A stretch of 38,463 nucleotides of DNA from a virus. This document shows, piece by piece, positions 1-7,400 of the stretch. The position numbers and the translations under genes are program-made. The stretch covers positions 1 to 38,463 of IMG/VR virus record IMGVR_UViG_3300009551_000081; one strand, written 5' to 3'. Position 1 is the first letter of the stretch; each line of letters begins with the position of its first letter. The notes under the pieces are model-generated. The model was not told the origin of the DNA. It made no database searches and was given only the letters and a program-made list of their open reading frames with translations.

Positions 1-3000
1 CGGTGTCGTGATGCGCGCATTCTACGTTGGTATCAATCCGTACTTGAAGACCGTCGACTTCCGCGTGCAGCGCATTCACACCCGCCAGAACGGTATCGCC
101 CAATGGTACGACGAGAAGTCAGGAGTCAAGGCCAACAAGTCCGGCAACGTTTCGTTGAACCCAGACTTCGCCGTAAACGCTGAATTGGCCGCCACGACGC
201 CCAACGATTCCAACTCCGTGACATACACCATGGAGCCGACAGATATTCTCACGGTGCAAATCGTGCCGGGCTTGACGTACGAAGCGTGGAGCCGCTGGCC
301 GTCGGATGACGATCCTGGCGCGCCGCCTGGGGGTGCGTGGTGGAACGCCGTGACGGTGCGCAATAACGATACCAACGAAATCCACACGTTCTTCAACGGC
401 AACTACGCTAGCGCAGCCATTGCCAACGCCACCAACACGGCGCTAGGCGTGCAGCAGCTTACCGGCGCCACCAGCTGGACCATCTGGTGTTACGACGATG
501 TGCTGCACAACCGTGGCGGCATGTCCGTAGTGGTCGGCGTCGTGCAGGGTTGGATTGACATGAACCCGGCGCACATCATTCGCGAATGCCTCACTGACCC
601 CGACTGGGGGCTTGGTTATTCTGACGAAGATATCGATGATGATAGCTTCCGGGCGTGTGCCGACGTGTTGTTTGATGAAGGTATGGGCATCAGCATGCGT
701 TGGGATACCGACGCCATCATCGATGACTTCATCTCCACCATCCTGGCCCATGCAGACGCAAGCTTGTTCGTGAACCGTCGCACCGGCAAATTTACGATGA
801 AGCTTATTCGCGCCGACTACGACGTGGATTCGCTGCTGGAAATCACCGCGCCGCACATCCAGCAAATCCAAGATTACAGCAAGCCAGCGTTCGGCCAGTT
901 GGTCAACAGCATCACGGTCAATTTCTACAATGTATTTATCAGCGATGATGATAGTGTCACAGTCAATGATATCGCACTGGCCAGCCAGCAGGGCGCAATC
1001 ATCGATACGAACACCGACTACAAAGGATTCACCAACCAAGATACCGCCGGACGTGCCGCGCTACGTGATCTCAAGGTTTCCAGCGCGCAGCTGGTCACGT
1101 GCAAGGTGTACTGCGACCGCATCGCTGAGGACCTCAACCTTGGCGATCCGTTCAAACTCACGTTCCCAGACTACCAGATGGACCGCATGGTGATGCGCGT
1201 CAACGGCATCAGTTTCGGCGATGGTAAAGCCAACCGCATTATCATCAGTTGCGTGCAGGATGAATTTGCCACGCCTGCCGTCAGCATCATGTCGCAGCCC
1301 GATACACAGTGGGTTGACCCCAGCCAAGCGCCGGTGCCCATGGTCAATCGCTTGGTAATGGAGCTTCCGTATCTTGAACTTGTGCAACAGGCCAGTCAAG
1401 CGCAGGTGGATAACATCATCGACGTCAACCCTGAAGTCGGCTACGTGGGCGCCACTGGCGGTGTGCCGCAGCAGGGCGCACGCAACGCAGAAATGTACGA
1501 TAACCCCGGCGCAGGCTACGTAGACATCAGCGGTGCGGACTTCTGCCCGACTGCCGTACTGGTTCTGTCCATGGTGCGCGAAGTGGGTGAGCAGACGTAT
1601 GCCATCACCAGTCCTGTGAATCTGACCGACGACGATGTCGGCAAGTGGCTGCAGATCGACGACGAAGTGATGGCGCTTATCAGTTACACGCAATCAACTG
1701 TCACTGTAAAGCGCGGCGCCATGGATACGGTCCCTCAGGTGCACAGTGCCGGCGCTGTGTTGTACTTCTGGGATTTGTTCATCCTTGCCGACGCCACCGA
1801 GTTTATCGTGGGTGATAGCGTCGATGTCAAGCTGTGTACTGTCACCGCGCTTGGCCAGCTGCCGTTGGATAAAGCCCCGGTGGATACCGTGCTGCTGGCT
1901 GGGCGCGCTGCAAGGCCCTACCCAGCGGCCAACGTCACGATCAATGCCGACTACTGGCCAGAAATCATCGACCCAGCCATTGACGTGACGTTGGCGTGGG
2001 TGCATCGTGACCGCAAGCAGCAAACCGGCGCTGACTTGATTGGCTGGGGCGATGGCAGCGTAGGTCCCGAGACCGGCACCACGTACAACCTGACCATCCA
2101 CGGTGAGACTGGCACGGTGCTGCGCACGGAAACTGCGATTAGCAGTCCATACGTCTATACGAATGCGCAAGAGCTGATTGATGGCGGCGGCTCGTCAACC
2201 GAAGAACCGTACTGGGCAGACGTGCAACTACTTTGCAACTTCAACGGTACGAACGGCGCCACGACCACAGTAGATAGCGGCCCGCTGAACAAGACTCTTA
2301 CCATGTCAGGCGCCACGTTGGATACCGCCCACGCCATGTTCGGCACGGCTGCTGCGGCGTTCGGTGGCAGCGGCAGCGTCAACGCAAGCGACGATGTCGG
2401 CGAGTGGCACGTTGCCGATCAAGATTTCACTATCGATGGTTGGTTCTATCAAAACGGCAGCGGTGGCTTCCAGCAGATTGCCGGCGTGTGGGATAGCAGC
2501 CCCAACGATTTCCACATCGGCGTCAACCCCAGCAACCAAAGCGTAAGCATCGAGTATAGTCTGTTCGGAGTGTACGATGCATCGCGCTCATTCGGTATTG
2601 CCAGCGTGTTCACCATCAACACGTGGACGCATTTTGAATTCAGCCGTCACGGTGCTGATATCAACTTGTTCATCAACGGCGTGTTGGTGTTGAACTTCAA
2701 CTGCGGCACCGATAGCATCCACTACAGTTCTGGCGTGCCGCTGCGCATCGGCGGCAACACACTGGGCCAGAATTTCCAAGGCTATCTGGACGACATTCGA
2801 TTCACCAAGGGCGCAGCGCGGCACACCGCCAACTTCTCCCCGCCCACAGAAGAAGCCGGCCAGTTTATCACGGGTGGCAGTGCCCGGCTTAATGGTAAAC
2901 TGCGCCTTGTGCTGGAAACCGTGCGCGACGGCATCAGCAGCACGTACGATTATGACCAGACAGTTCTCAGGCCCGGCTACGGGTTCAATTACGGACTTTA

Positions 3001-3019
3001 CTACGGAGGTACACCATGA
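1..3019 (+). CDS. Tail tip / host-contact protein with LamG-like domain (5' truncated)
   Basis: About 1000 residues are visible. The frame is already open at base 2, before the GTG at 8 and ATG at 11, so the true start lies left of the window. The N-terminal two thirds resemble the large phage tail-tip proteins of the GpJ/Phage-tail_3 type, including the segment around IRECLTDPDWGLGYS near residue 195. Residues of about 735-950 form a concanavalin/LamG-like jelly-roll, with features such as FTIDGWFYQ, WTHFEFSR, LFINGVLV and GYLDDIRFTKGAARH. That fold usually binds carbohydrate, so I infer a role in receptor contact at the tail tip. A short tail rich in Tyr and Gly closes the protein. Its stop overlaps the next start (ATGA at 3016-3019), indicating translational coupling. 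The tail assignment is firm; the exact position in the tip is inferred. Confidence 0.8.
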   Translation, partial: GVVMRAFYVGINPYLKTVDFRVQRIHTRQNGIAQWYDEKSGVKANKSGNVSLNPDFAVNAELAATTPNDSNSVTYTMEPTDILTVQIVPGLTYEAWSRWPSDDDPGAPPGGAWWNAVTVRNNDTNEIHTFFNGNYASAAIANATNTALGVQQLTGATSWTIWCYDDVLHNRGGMSVVVGVVQGWIDMNPAHIIRECLTDPDWGLGYSDEDIDDDSFRACADVLFDEGMGISMRWDTDAIIDDFISTILAHADASLFVNRRTGKFTMKLIRADYDVDSLLEITAPHIQQIQDYSKPAFGQLVNSITVNFYNVFISDDDSVTVNDIALASQQGAIIDTNTDYKGFTNQDTAGRAALRDLKVSSAQLVTCKVYCDRIAEDLNLGDPFKLTFPDYQMDRMVMRVNGISFGDGKANRIIISCVQDEFATPAVSIMSQPDTQWVDPSQAPVPMVNRLVMELPYLELVQQASQAQVDNIIDVNPEVGYVGATGGVPQQGARNAEMYDNPGAGYVDISGADFCPTAVLVLSMVREVGEQTYAITSPVNLTDDDVGKWLQIDDEVMALISYTQSTVTVKRGAMDTVPQVHSAGAVLYFWDLFILADATEFIVGDSVDVKLCTVTALGQLPLDKAPVDTVLLAGRAARPYPAANVTINADYWPEIIDPAIDVTLAWVHRDRKQQTGADLIGWGDGSVGPETGTTYNLTIHGETGTVLRTETAISSPYVYTNAQELIDGGGSSTEEPYWADVQLLCNFNGTNGATTTVDSGPLNKTLTMSGATLDTAHAMFGTAAAAFGGSGSVNASDDVGEWHVADQDFTIDGWFYQNGSGGFQQIAGVWDSSPNDFHIGVNPSNQSVSIEYSLFGVYDASRSFGIASVFTINTWTHFEFSRHGADINLFINGVLVLNFNCGTDSIHYSSGVPLRIGGNTLGQNFQGYLDDIRFTKGAARHTANFSPPTEEAGQFITGGSARLNGKLRLVLETVRDGISSTYDYDQTVLRPGYGFNYGLYYGGTP

Positions 3020-3372
3020 GCGTTCCAGTAGAACCACGCAGCGGCCTCAGCTACGGCGACACCCTTGGCGCGCAAGCGTGGAACATCTGGATGGACGCCA
3101 ACCTGCTACGAATCGGCCGGTTTGCTTTCCATCTAAGCGTCAAAGACCAGACGACCACCACGCCACCCTCCAGTCCGACCGCAGGAGACACGTACGTCGT
3201 CGGCACGGGTGGCAGCGGGGCATGGGCAGGCAAGGATACCAACGTGGCCGTGTGGGACGGTACAGCATGGCAGTTTGGCGTGCCGCGCACTGGCTGGGTG
3301 TTGTTTGACGAGAGCAGCAACAAACTGTGCGCGTTCTACAGTGGCGCATGGTCGGCGGGTGTGAGTCTGTAA
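3016..3372 (+). CDS. DUF2793-like tail-associated protein
   Basis: 118 residues. The centre (PTAGDTYVVG, GAWAGKDTNVAVWDG, WQFGVPRTGWVLF) matches the pattern of DUF2793, a small domain common in phage tail-fibre and tail-tip loci of proteobacterial phages. Its biochemical role is not known. It starts inside the stop of the tail-tip gene (ATGA) and is the last rightward gene of the tail module, followed at once by a hairpin. I infer a minor tail-tip or fibre component. The family match rests on motif recognition, and a plain tail-fibre fragment is the main alternative. Confidence 0.65.
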   Translation: MSVPVEPRSGLSYGDTLGAQAWNIWMDANLLRIGRFAFHLSVKDQTTTTPPSSPTAGDTYVVGTGGSGAWAGKDTNVAVWDGTAWQFGVPRTGWVLFDESSNKLCAFYSGAWSAGVSL

Positions 3373-3378
3373 AGCAAA

Positions 3379-3400
3379 AGCCCGGCGCAGTGGCCGGGCT
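3379..3400 (-). terminator. Rho-independent terminator between convergent modules
   Basis: A perfect 8-bp stem (AGCCCGGC / GCCGGGCT) with a 6-nt loop. Read on the minus strand the stem is followed by TTTTGCTTT, so it is a good intrinsic terminator for the leftward block. On the plus strand no T-run follows, although the hairpin sits just after the last rightward tail gene and could slow transcription both ways. Confidence 0.75.
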
Positions 3401-3424
3401 AGTGGTGAACCTAGTGCGCTGCGA

Positions 3425-3658
3425 CTAATCCCCGTGGCGCATTTTGTTTATGAGACTGGTGGTGCTGGCCAGCAGGCGGTGGGTGCGCACGTCGCTGGTA
3501 TTGGCGCCGGCAAGCCGGTGGACTTCGTCCTTGAGCGCCTCCAGCTGAAGCAGCGCGCTTACAGCCAGGTTGCGCAGTTCGTCTATCTTGGTCCAGTCGT
3601 CAACGGCAGCCTGGTATGCCAGCTTGGCCACGTGCACGGGCCTGTTAGCGGTGACCAT
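3425..3658 (-). CDS. Small hypothetical protein (77 aa)
   Basis: The last gene of the leftward block. I chose the ATG at 3658 because GAGGAG lies about 10 nt upstream. The frame stays open further upstream, but that part is the other-frame shadow of the 67-aa gene. The protein is mostly helical, with heptad-like leucines (LRNLAVSALLQLEALKDEVHRLAG), so a short coiled coil is likely. The gene overlaps the upstream gene by 14 bp and ends 25 bp before the terminator. No family is recognised. Confidence 0.6.
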   Translation of the reverse strand: MVTANRPVHVAKLAYQAAVDDWTKIDELRNLAVSALLQLEALKDEVHRLAGANTSDVRTHRLLASTTSLINKMRHGD

Positions 3659-3848
3659 GGAGATACTCCTCGTTAACGGAACCGTCTTGGTAGCACTGTT
3701 GCTTGTACACGTGGTGGAAGTCTGGCCACTTGGAGTCGTGCACCATGGCGCAATACTCTCTCGCTTCAAACTCCACTACGTCGTCGCCCCAGTAGCTCAG
3801 GCCAATCAACAGCATGGTAGCGGCCATAAAGCTCAGCATCGTTTTCAT
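3645..3848 (-). CDS. Small secreted or membrane-anchored protein (67 aa)
   Basis: The N-terminus (MKTMLSFMAATMLLIGLSYW) looks like a signal peptide or a single membrane anchor, followed by an acidic, aromatic-rich segment of about 45 residues with two cysteines (positions 33 and 52). GAGGAG sits 7-8 nt before the ATG and overlaps the stop codon of the 29-aa ORF upstream. Its place in a cluster of very small leftward genes suggests a host-takeover or membrane role, for example superinfection exclusion. That is an inference; no family is recognised. Confidence 0.6.
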   Translation of the reverse strand: MKTMLSFMAATMLLIGLSYWGDDVVEFEAREYCAMVHDSKWPDFHHVYKQQCYQDGSVNEEYLHGHR

Positions 3849-3858
3849 TGCTCGCTCC

Positions 3859-3948
3859 TCAAAGTACGTAGAACAGCACTCGGAACAGGTTGACCAAGGC
3901 CAACACCATGATCCACGAAACCACTCGGGTCGCGTGGCGCGTGTTCAC
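3859..3948 (-). CDS. Tiny membrane peptide candidate (29 aa)
   Basis: A GTG-started frame whose first codon overlaps the previous stop (GTGA at 3945-3948). It ends with TGA, which itself forms part of the next gene's GAGGAG ribosome site. The product has a basic start (NTRHATR) and then about 20 hydrophobic residues (VVSWIMVLALVNLFRVLFYV), which is one transmembrane helix. It fills exactly the gap between two supported genes and is linked to both as the other coupled genes here are. It is too short for homology-based support. Confidence 0.5.
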   Translation of the reverse strand: MNTRHATRVVSWIMVLALVNLFRVLFYVL

Positions 3949-4118
3949 TTGCGGCCCAGCAGCTTCTTCAGCTTGCCAAGCAGGGTCTTCTCACGCTTCA
4001 GTTTCTCCAGCTTCTCGCGACAATCCGCAAGGTACTGGGGGTCCTGTTCGTATTGGGGACGGCTGGGCTCCAGCAGTTCCTTGACGGCTTGGTACTCACT
4101 GCGTAGATCGCGGCTCAT
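3945..4118 (-). CDS. Small basic/acidic helical protein (57 aa)
   Basis: Starts at an ATG overlapping the stop of the upstream gene (ATGA at 4115-4118), preceded by GAGGATGAG. The C-terminal half is a strongly charged helix (CREKLEKLKREKTLLGKLKKLLGRK region) with regular leucines, consistent with a coiled coil or amphipathic helix. Function unknown. It sits in an operon of five small genes transcribed leftward from a strong promoter at 4321-4349. Confidence 0.6.
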   Translation of the reverse strand: MSRDLRSEYQAVKELLEPSRPQYEQDPQYLADCREKLEKLKREKTLLGKLKKLLGRK

Positions 4119-4300
4119 GTCTCATCCTCGCTCAGTTGTTTGTACAGCTGCCGCAGTTGCGCGGCAGCTCGGGTGTGTCGTTCAGGGCGGTCGTGGCACT
4201 TAGGGCACGTGGCCAGTTCAGCAGCCCGTGCATCCAGCCGCGCGGCGCCCAGTGTAAGGGCCAGCAGCAGTTCAGGTGTACGTTCAACAATAATGGCCAT
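4115..4300 (-). CDS. Small hypothetical protein (61 aa), first gene of a small-ORF operon
   Basis: Begins at an ATG preceded by AAGGAGAG and lies just downstream of a near-consensus promoter. The protein is helical with one CPKCH motif near residue 32, which might bind metal together with nearby histidines, but a full zinc finger is not evident. Its stop overlaps the next start by four bases. Small phage genes behind a strong promoter are often early host-takeover genes; that is inference here. Confidence 0.6.
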   Translation of the reverse strand: MAIIVERTPELLLALTLGAARLDARAAELATCPKCHDRPERHTRAAAQLRQLYKQLSEDET

Positions 4301-4320
4301 GCAACTCTCCTTTAGACGCG

Positions 4321-4349
4321 ATTGTAACTGATACTGTGCAAGTGTGCAA
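4321..4349 (-). promoter_or_regulatory. Sigma70-like leftward promoter for the small-ORF operon
   Basis: On the minus strand TTGCAC (4349-4344) and TACAAT (4326-4321) are separated by exactly 17 bp, close to the bacterial sigma70 consensus. The first gene starts 20 bp downstream. A 16-bp element related to two others in the window (see 16089 and 20565) overlaps the -35 box. Confidence 0.7.
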
Positions 4350-4353
4350 GTAC
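4338..4353. promoter_or_regulatory. Operator-like element, copy 3 (degenerate)
   Basis: GCAAGTGTGCAAGTAC matches the 20565 copy at 12 of 16 positions, with the right half (GCAAGTAC) identical. It overlaps the -35 box of the small-ORF promoter. The left half is weak, so binding by the same factor is tentative. Confidence 0.4.
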
Positions 4354-4483
4354 ACGCAAACGTCGCTGGCGGCCCGCGCGGTACCCTGCCCCGGTACCAC
4401 CGTAGCGCTTAAGCGCCGGGCGGCCCGCCCTGCGACGCACGCGTCGGACCAGCCAAGGGCCGGCAGGCCAAACGCAAGGCAAA
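4350..4483. other. Non-coding GC-rich spacer with palindromes
   Basis: No supported gene. The stretch lies between a terminator (4484-4510) and a promoter (4321-4349). It holds a perfect 12-bp palindrome, GCGCTTAAGCGC, at 4405-4416 and two GGTACC hexamers about 15 bp apart, plus several short GC-rich inverted repeats. Regulator binding or a structured RNA are possible but not shown. Confidence 0.4.
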
Positions 4484-4510
4484 AAGAAGCCCGCACTGGG
4501 CGGGCTTCTT
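4484..4510 (-). terminator. Rho-independent terminator, leftward
   Basis: A perfect 11-bp stem (AAGAAGCCCGC / GCGGGCTTCTT) with a 5-nt loop. In the leftward direction the stem itself ends in CTTCTT and is followed by TTT. It lies 21 bp past the stop of the Lys/Ala-rich protein gene and isolates it from the next promoter. Confidence 0.8.
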
Positions 4511-4531
4511 AAACGCGTCGGCCGGGTGGTC

Positions 4532-4963
4532 TTAGCCGATGGAAATGTACTCGTGCTCGCTATCCCAGTGCAGGTCGGCGCTGGTGCCGCCCGCTTCCAG
4601 GAACGCGCCGACCGTGGTGCCCTTGCCGTACAGGGCAAAGCGGTCGTAGCTGGCGGAACCTTCGCGCTTCGGGTTCTCGGACACCAGGACCTTCACCTTG
4701 GTCTCCAGCGGCCATGCCGGCGCGCGGCCCTTGCGGCCACCCTCGGCGGCTTCCTTCTTGGCCTTCGGCGCTGCCTTGGCAGCAGCCTTCTTGGTCGCGG
4801 CCTTCTTGGTGGCCGTGCCCTTGCTTACCTTGCTGCCGGTGCTCAGGCTGGCTTTGGCGTTCACAGCCTTCTTGTTGGCGGGCAGGCTGCCCTTCTCGGT
4901 GCCGGTCTTCAGGCCAGCCTTCAGCGTGCCTTCTTCGTTCTTCTGCGCGGTGTTCTTTGCCAT
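4532..4963 (-). CDS. Lys/Ala-rich histone-H1-like protein with compact C-terminal domain
   Basis: 143 residues in two parts. Residues of about 1-80 are low complexity, rich in Lys, Ala, Thr and Ser (TKKAATKKAAAKAAPKAKK), like the tails of bacterial and eukaryotic H1-type DNA-binding proteins. Residues of about 88-143 look folded (KVKVLVSENPKREGSASYDRF, then TVGAFLEAGG and LHWDSEHEYISIG) and recall a small domain seen in other proteobacterial and phage Lys-rich proteins. I infer a nucleic-acid-binding protein that coats or regulates DNA. The ATG at 4963 has GAGGAG upstream. The gene is monocistronic, with its own promoter (5020-5047) and terminator (4484-4510), which suggests high or separately timed expression. 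Confidence 0.65.
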   Translation of the reverse strand: MAKNTAQKNEEGTLKAGLKTGTEKGSLPANKKAVNAKASLSTGSKVSKGTATKKAATKKAAAKAAPKAKKEAAEGGRKGRAPAWPLETKVKVLVSENPKREGSASYDRFALYGKGTTVGAFLEAGGTSADLHWDSEHEYISIG

Positions 4964-5019
4964 GGTAGTGCTCCTCAGTCTTAGGTAGGACCGGCGGAGT
5001 TGCCTGCCCTTGGAAAATC

Positions 5020-5047
5020 AATATACGCAGATTCCAAGAGAATGCAA
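5020..5047 (-). promoter_or_regulatory. Leftward promoter for the histone-like gene
   Basis: TTGCAT (5047-5042) and TATATT (5025-5020) on the minus strand with a 16-bp spacer. The region 4964-5075 has no gene and is AT-richer than its surroundings. The gene it would drive begins about 57 bp downstream. Confidence 0.55.
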
Positions 5048-5075
5048 CCCCTCCTGATAACCTATTTAACTGCCG

Positions 5076-5777
5076 TTAAGGTTGGGACTCAGCAAGAAGC
5101 GTCAGCACCTTCTTGGCGATGTTGATGGCTTCTTCGTGCGTGACGCAGCCGTTGATTGCGATGGTGGTCTCGCGGTCTTCGGTGAGCACGCGTGCGGTGC
5201 GTCCCACCTGCACGGCTGTGCCCTCGTACAGCTTGATCGGGCACGCTTTATCGTACATGTGGCGCAGCGGCACGGGCTGGTCAACCCCATTCGCGCCCTG
5301 GCGCACGTAAGCGCTGATCGCTCCGCCATCTTCAGCCGCGCGCTTCTTGGCGTGGTCCAATTCTTCTTCGTAGAGGCGCATCACCACTTCAAGAAGCGAC
5401 ACCGCATCTTCAAGGTCTTCGGCGTTGGACCAGTGTGTAATCTTGCTGATGAACTCATGCACCAGCGTGCGCTGGCCGGTCATGTCGGTGGCGATGATAT
5501 CGTTGGACTGCACGAACGCCGCAACCTGCATGTCGTACCGCATGCCGGTGAACAGCGGCATGATGCAATCCTGCGCGTAAGATTCTTGCAATTTCTGCAG
5601 ATAGTGCATGGCCTTTTCAAGGTCCTGCATGCCGTTCTTCTTGCGGAACCGCGTGACGTACTTGGTGATACATCCCTCCAGATAGCGGTTGCGCAGGATA
5701 TGCAGCGTGAAATCCCAGTGCTGGATTCCGCCCTTGTAGTGAGTGCCGCCCACTTGCTTCTCGTTAACGCTGTGCAT
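5076..5777 (-). CDS. DUF3310-domain protein, possible nucleotide-metabolism protein
   Basis: 233 residues. The first 60 or so carry the DUF3310 signature: QVGGTHYK at 8-15, then HWDF, the conserved ITKYVTRFRKKNG stretch, and DLEKAMHYLQKL. Phage proteins with this domain are often called nucleotide kinase-like, but the activity is not established. The remaining 170 residues are an extension without a recognised family, containing a helical, acidic middle and a beta-rich end. The start overlaps the HD-phosphohydrolase stop by 14 bp, so it belongs to the same leftward operon as the thymidylate synthase-like gene. That fits a role with nucleotides. Confidence 0.75.
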   Translation of the reverse strand: MHSVNEKQVGGTHYKGGIQHWDFTLHILRNRYLEGCITKYVTRFRKKNGMQDLEKAMHYLQKLQESYAQDCIMPLFTGMRYDMQVAAFVQSNDIIATDMTGQRTLVHEFISKITHWSNAEDLEDAVSLLEVVMRLYEEELDHAKKRAAEDGGAISAYVRQGANGVDQPVPLRHMYDKACPIKLYEGTAVQVGRTARVLTEDRETTIAINGCVTHEEAINIAKKVLTLLAESQP

Positions 5778-6360
5778 TTGCTTGCTCCATTCGTGACCAG
5801 ATACAGCCGGTGATGTGACCCATACGCTCGGTCACAGGATAGAAGATTTCATGTGCCACAGTCGCTTGGAAAATCGGCAGCTGTGATTCCATCTTCTCTT
5901 TGATGTACTTGTAGTACGTGTTCCAGATTACTACTAGCGTTGCATTACCGCGCTCGCGCTCCTCCGTGCAAAACATGAGGCCATCGAACAGGTCTGCCAT
6001 CTTCAACACGAAACGTTCCCATTCACTTAACTCGGTGAACAGCCCATGACTGCGCATGAATTGGTCTTCAGCAGTACGTAGGTCGCTGCTGTTGAACAAG
6101 CGCTTGGCCGGGCTGGGAATGTCGCCGAACATGTACTCGGCAACGTCGTGGTACAGCGCAGCGCGCAACATGTGTGCTGGTGCCCTGCCTTCGTACATCA
6201 AGTCCAGCATGACGGCGACGCCATAACTGTGGCTGGCGACCGTGTCTTCACACAACACCCGATGCGTGTGATACCTGCGCACGCTGCCACCAGCGCGCAC
6301 AGCGTTGAAGCGCGCCACGAACGCGCTGAGCATTTCTGCTTCTAGTTCTTCGCGCTTCAT
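5764..6360 (-). CDS. HD-domain deoxynucleotidase, YfbR-like
   Basis: 198 residues from the ATG at 6360, which overlaps the thyA-like stop (ATGA) and has AAGGA upstream. Signature residues of the HD phosphohydrolase fold are present: H44 in ASHSYGVA, H71-D72 in ALYHDVAEYMFGDIPSPAKR, and D123 in LKMADLFDGL. The GDIPSP motif is typical of the YfbR 5'-deoxynucleotidases, which strip phosphate from dNMPs. Coupled to a thymidylate synthase-like gene, it might remove a normal nucleotide such as dTMP or dCMP so that a modified one is used, as known dTMPases and dCTPases do in phages with altered bases. Family assignment is strong; the substrate is inferred. Confidence 0.85.
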   Translation of the reverse strand: MKREELEAEMLSAFVARFNAVRAGGSVRRYHTHRVLCEDTVASHSYGVAVMLDLMYEGRAPAHMLRAALYHDVAEYMFGDIPSPAKRLFNSSDLRTAEDQFMRSHGLFTELSEWERFVLKMADLFDGLMFCTEERERGNATLVVIWNTYYKYIKEKMESQLPIFQATVAHEIFYPVTERMGHITGCIWSRMEQANAQR

Positions 6361-7376
6361 GCTGAATCCTTCGCTGCCCATGCGCGGGTAAGCCACTCGG
6401 CGCAGGCCGTGCCCCAGTCTGGACATACGACCTGATTGATATAGTGGGCGGCCAAGGAACGGCTACCGTTCTTGTACGAACACCACGCCGCGAACATGGG
6501 CGCCACCACGTCCTGGAACCACACAGTGATGAATGCATCCTGTGTCATGTTCTGGAATTCGCCCGCGTCGAAATAGTCAAAGAACGTTTGCAGGTCAGAA
6601 TCGAACATCTCTATGTGTTCTCTGTGACCCCACAACGGACGCGGCTCAAGTTTCCTATGAACCGCATTGTCACGATAGCTCATTTCTACCAGCTTATCAT
6701 TATCGAATACATCCGTGTATGCGTGCAGATCATTACTGATCTGGTAGTACGTGCCCATTTCAATGCTCACGGCCAGCGCCACATACTCGTGGAGAATGCT
6801 CATGTGCACCATGTTGGCGCCATAGGCTCCCCAGATAGCGTCGTTGCTGCGATTGGAAACAGTCATATCCAGCCTGCCATCTGGCCGAACAATGAAGTAG
6901 ACAGATGTATTGCAGGGTACGTCAGCGCCGCCGTGCTGCACTGCCACGACATCCACTGCTGGGTCTGCCATCGTTACGATGGCGCGACGCGTGTTGTTGT
7001 CCCGCTTCAATTCTTCGATAACAAATTTGATCTGGTCTTCGTCAAAATGCCGGCGCCAGCGATAGCCGTATGCTGCGGGCTGGGTCACAGCATCGTCGCT
7101 GTATTGCGCCATGCGCTTGTTGAAGTACGACACGAACTTGATGTCGTTGCGACCACGAAGCATCCACATCGCCTCCATCAGATGGAAGAATGGGTTGGCG
7201 TTGCGCACGGGGTTGTGCAGCACGCGGCAGCGGGGATTGGTGTACTCGGTGACGACCGGATATGGCAAGCGCAGCACTTGACCATTTCGGCTTGTTGAAT
7301 ACACGCCGTTTTCAAGCATCGTCTTAAGTCCGATGCACAACGCTGCGTCAACATTATCTGCCTGTATGTAGAACAT
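6357..7376 (-). CDS. Thymidylate synthase-fold enzyme (dTMP synthase or dUMP hydroxymethylase)
   Basis: 339 residues with all key positions of the ThyA family: R30 in STSRNG, R130-R131 in NTRRAIV, the nucleophile C155 in VPCNTS, R176 and D179 in NRSNDAIWG, N188 in GANMV, and H218/Y220 in DLHAYTD. The retained Asn, rather than the Asp of dCMP hydroxymethylases, argues for dUMP as substrate. The D-to-N spacing is one residue longer than in E. coli ThyA (DAIWGAYGAN), and the C-terminus lacks the usual ThyA ending. The gene lies next to a base-hypermodification protein and a glycosyltransferase, so making 5-hydroxymethyl-dUMP is a serious alternative to making dTMP. GGAGAAAG precedes the ATG at 7376. 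Confidence 0.88.
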   Translation of the reverse strand: MFYIQADNVDAALCIGLKTMLENGVYSTSRNGQVLRLPYPVVTEYTNPRCRVLHNPVRNANPFFHLMEAMWMLRGRNDIKFVSYFNKRMAQYSDDAVTQPAAYGYRWRRHFDEDQIKFVIEELKRDNNTRRAIVTMADPAVDVVAVQHGGADVPCNTSVYFIVRPDGRLDMTVSNRSNDAIWGAYGANMVHMSILHEYVALAVSIEMGTYYQISNDLHAYTDVFDNDKLVEMSYRDNAVHRKLEPRPLWGHREHIEMFDSDLQTFFDYFDAGEFQNMTQDAFITVWFQDVVAPMFAAWCSYKNGSRSLAAHYINQVVCPDWGTACAEWLTRAWAAKDSA

Positions 7377-7400
7377 ATCTTTCTCCGAATGTTTAGAAGC

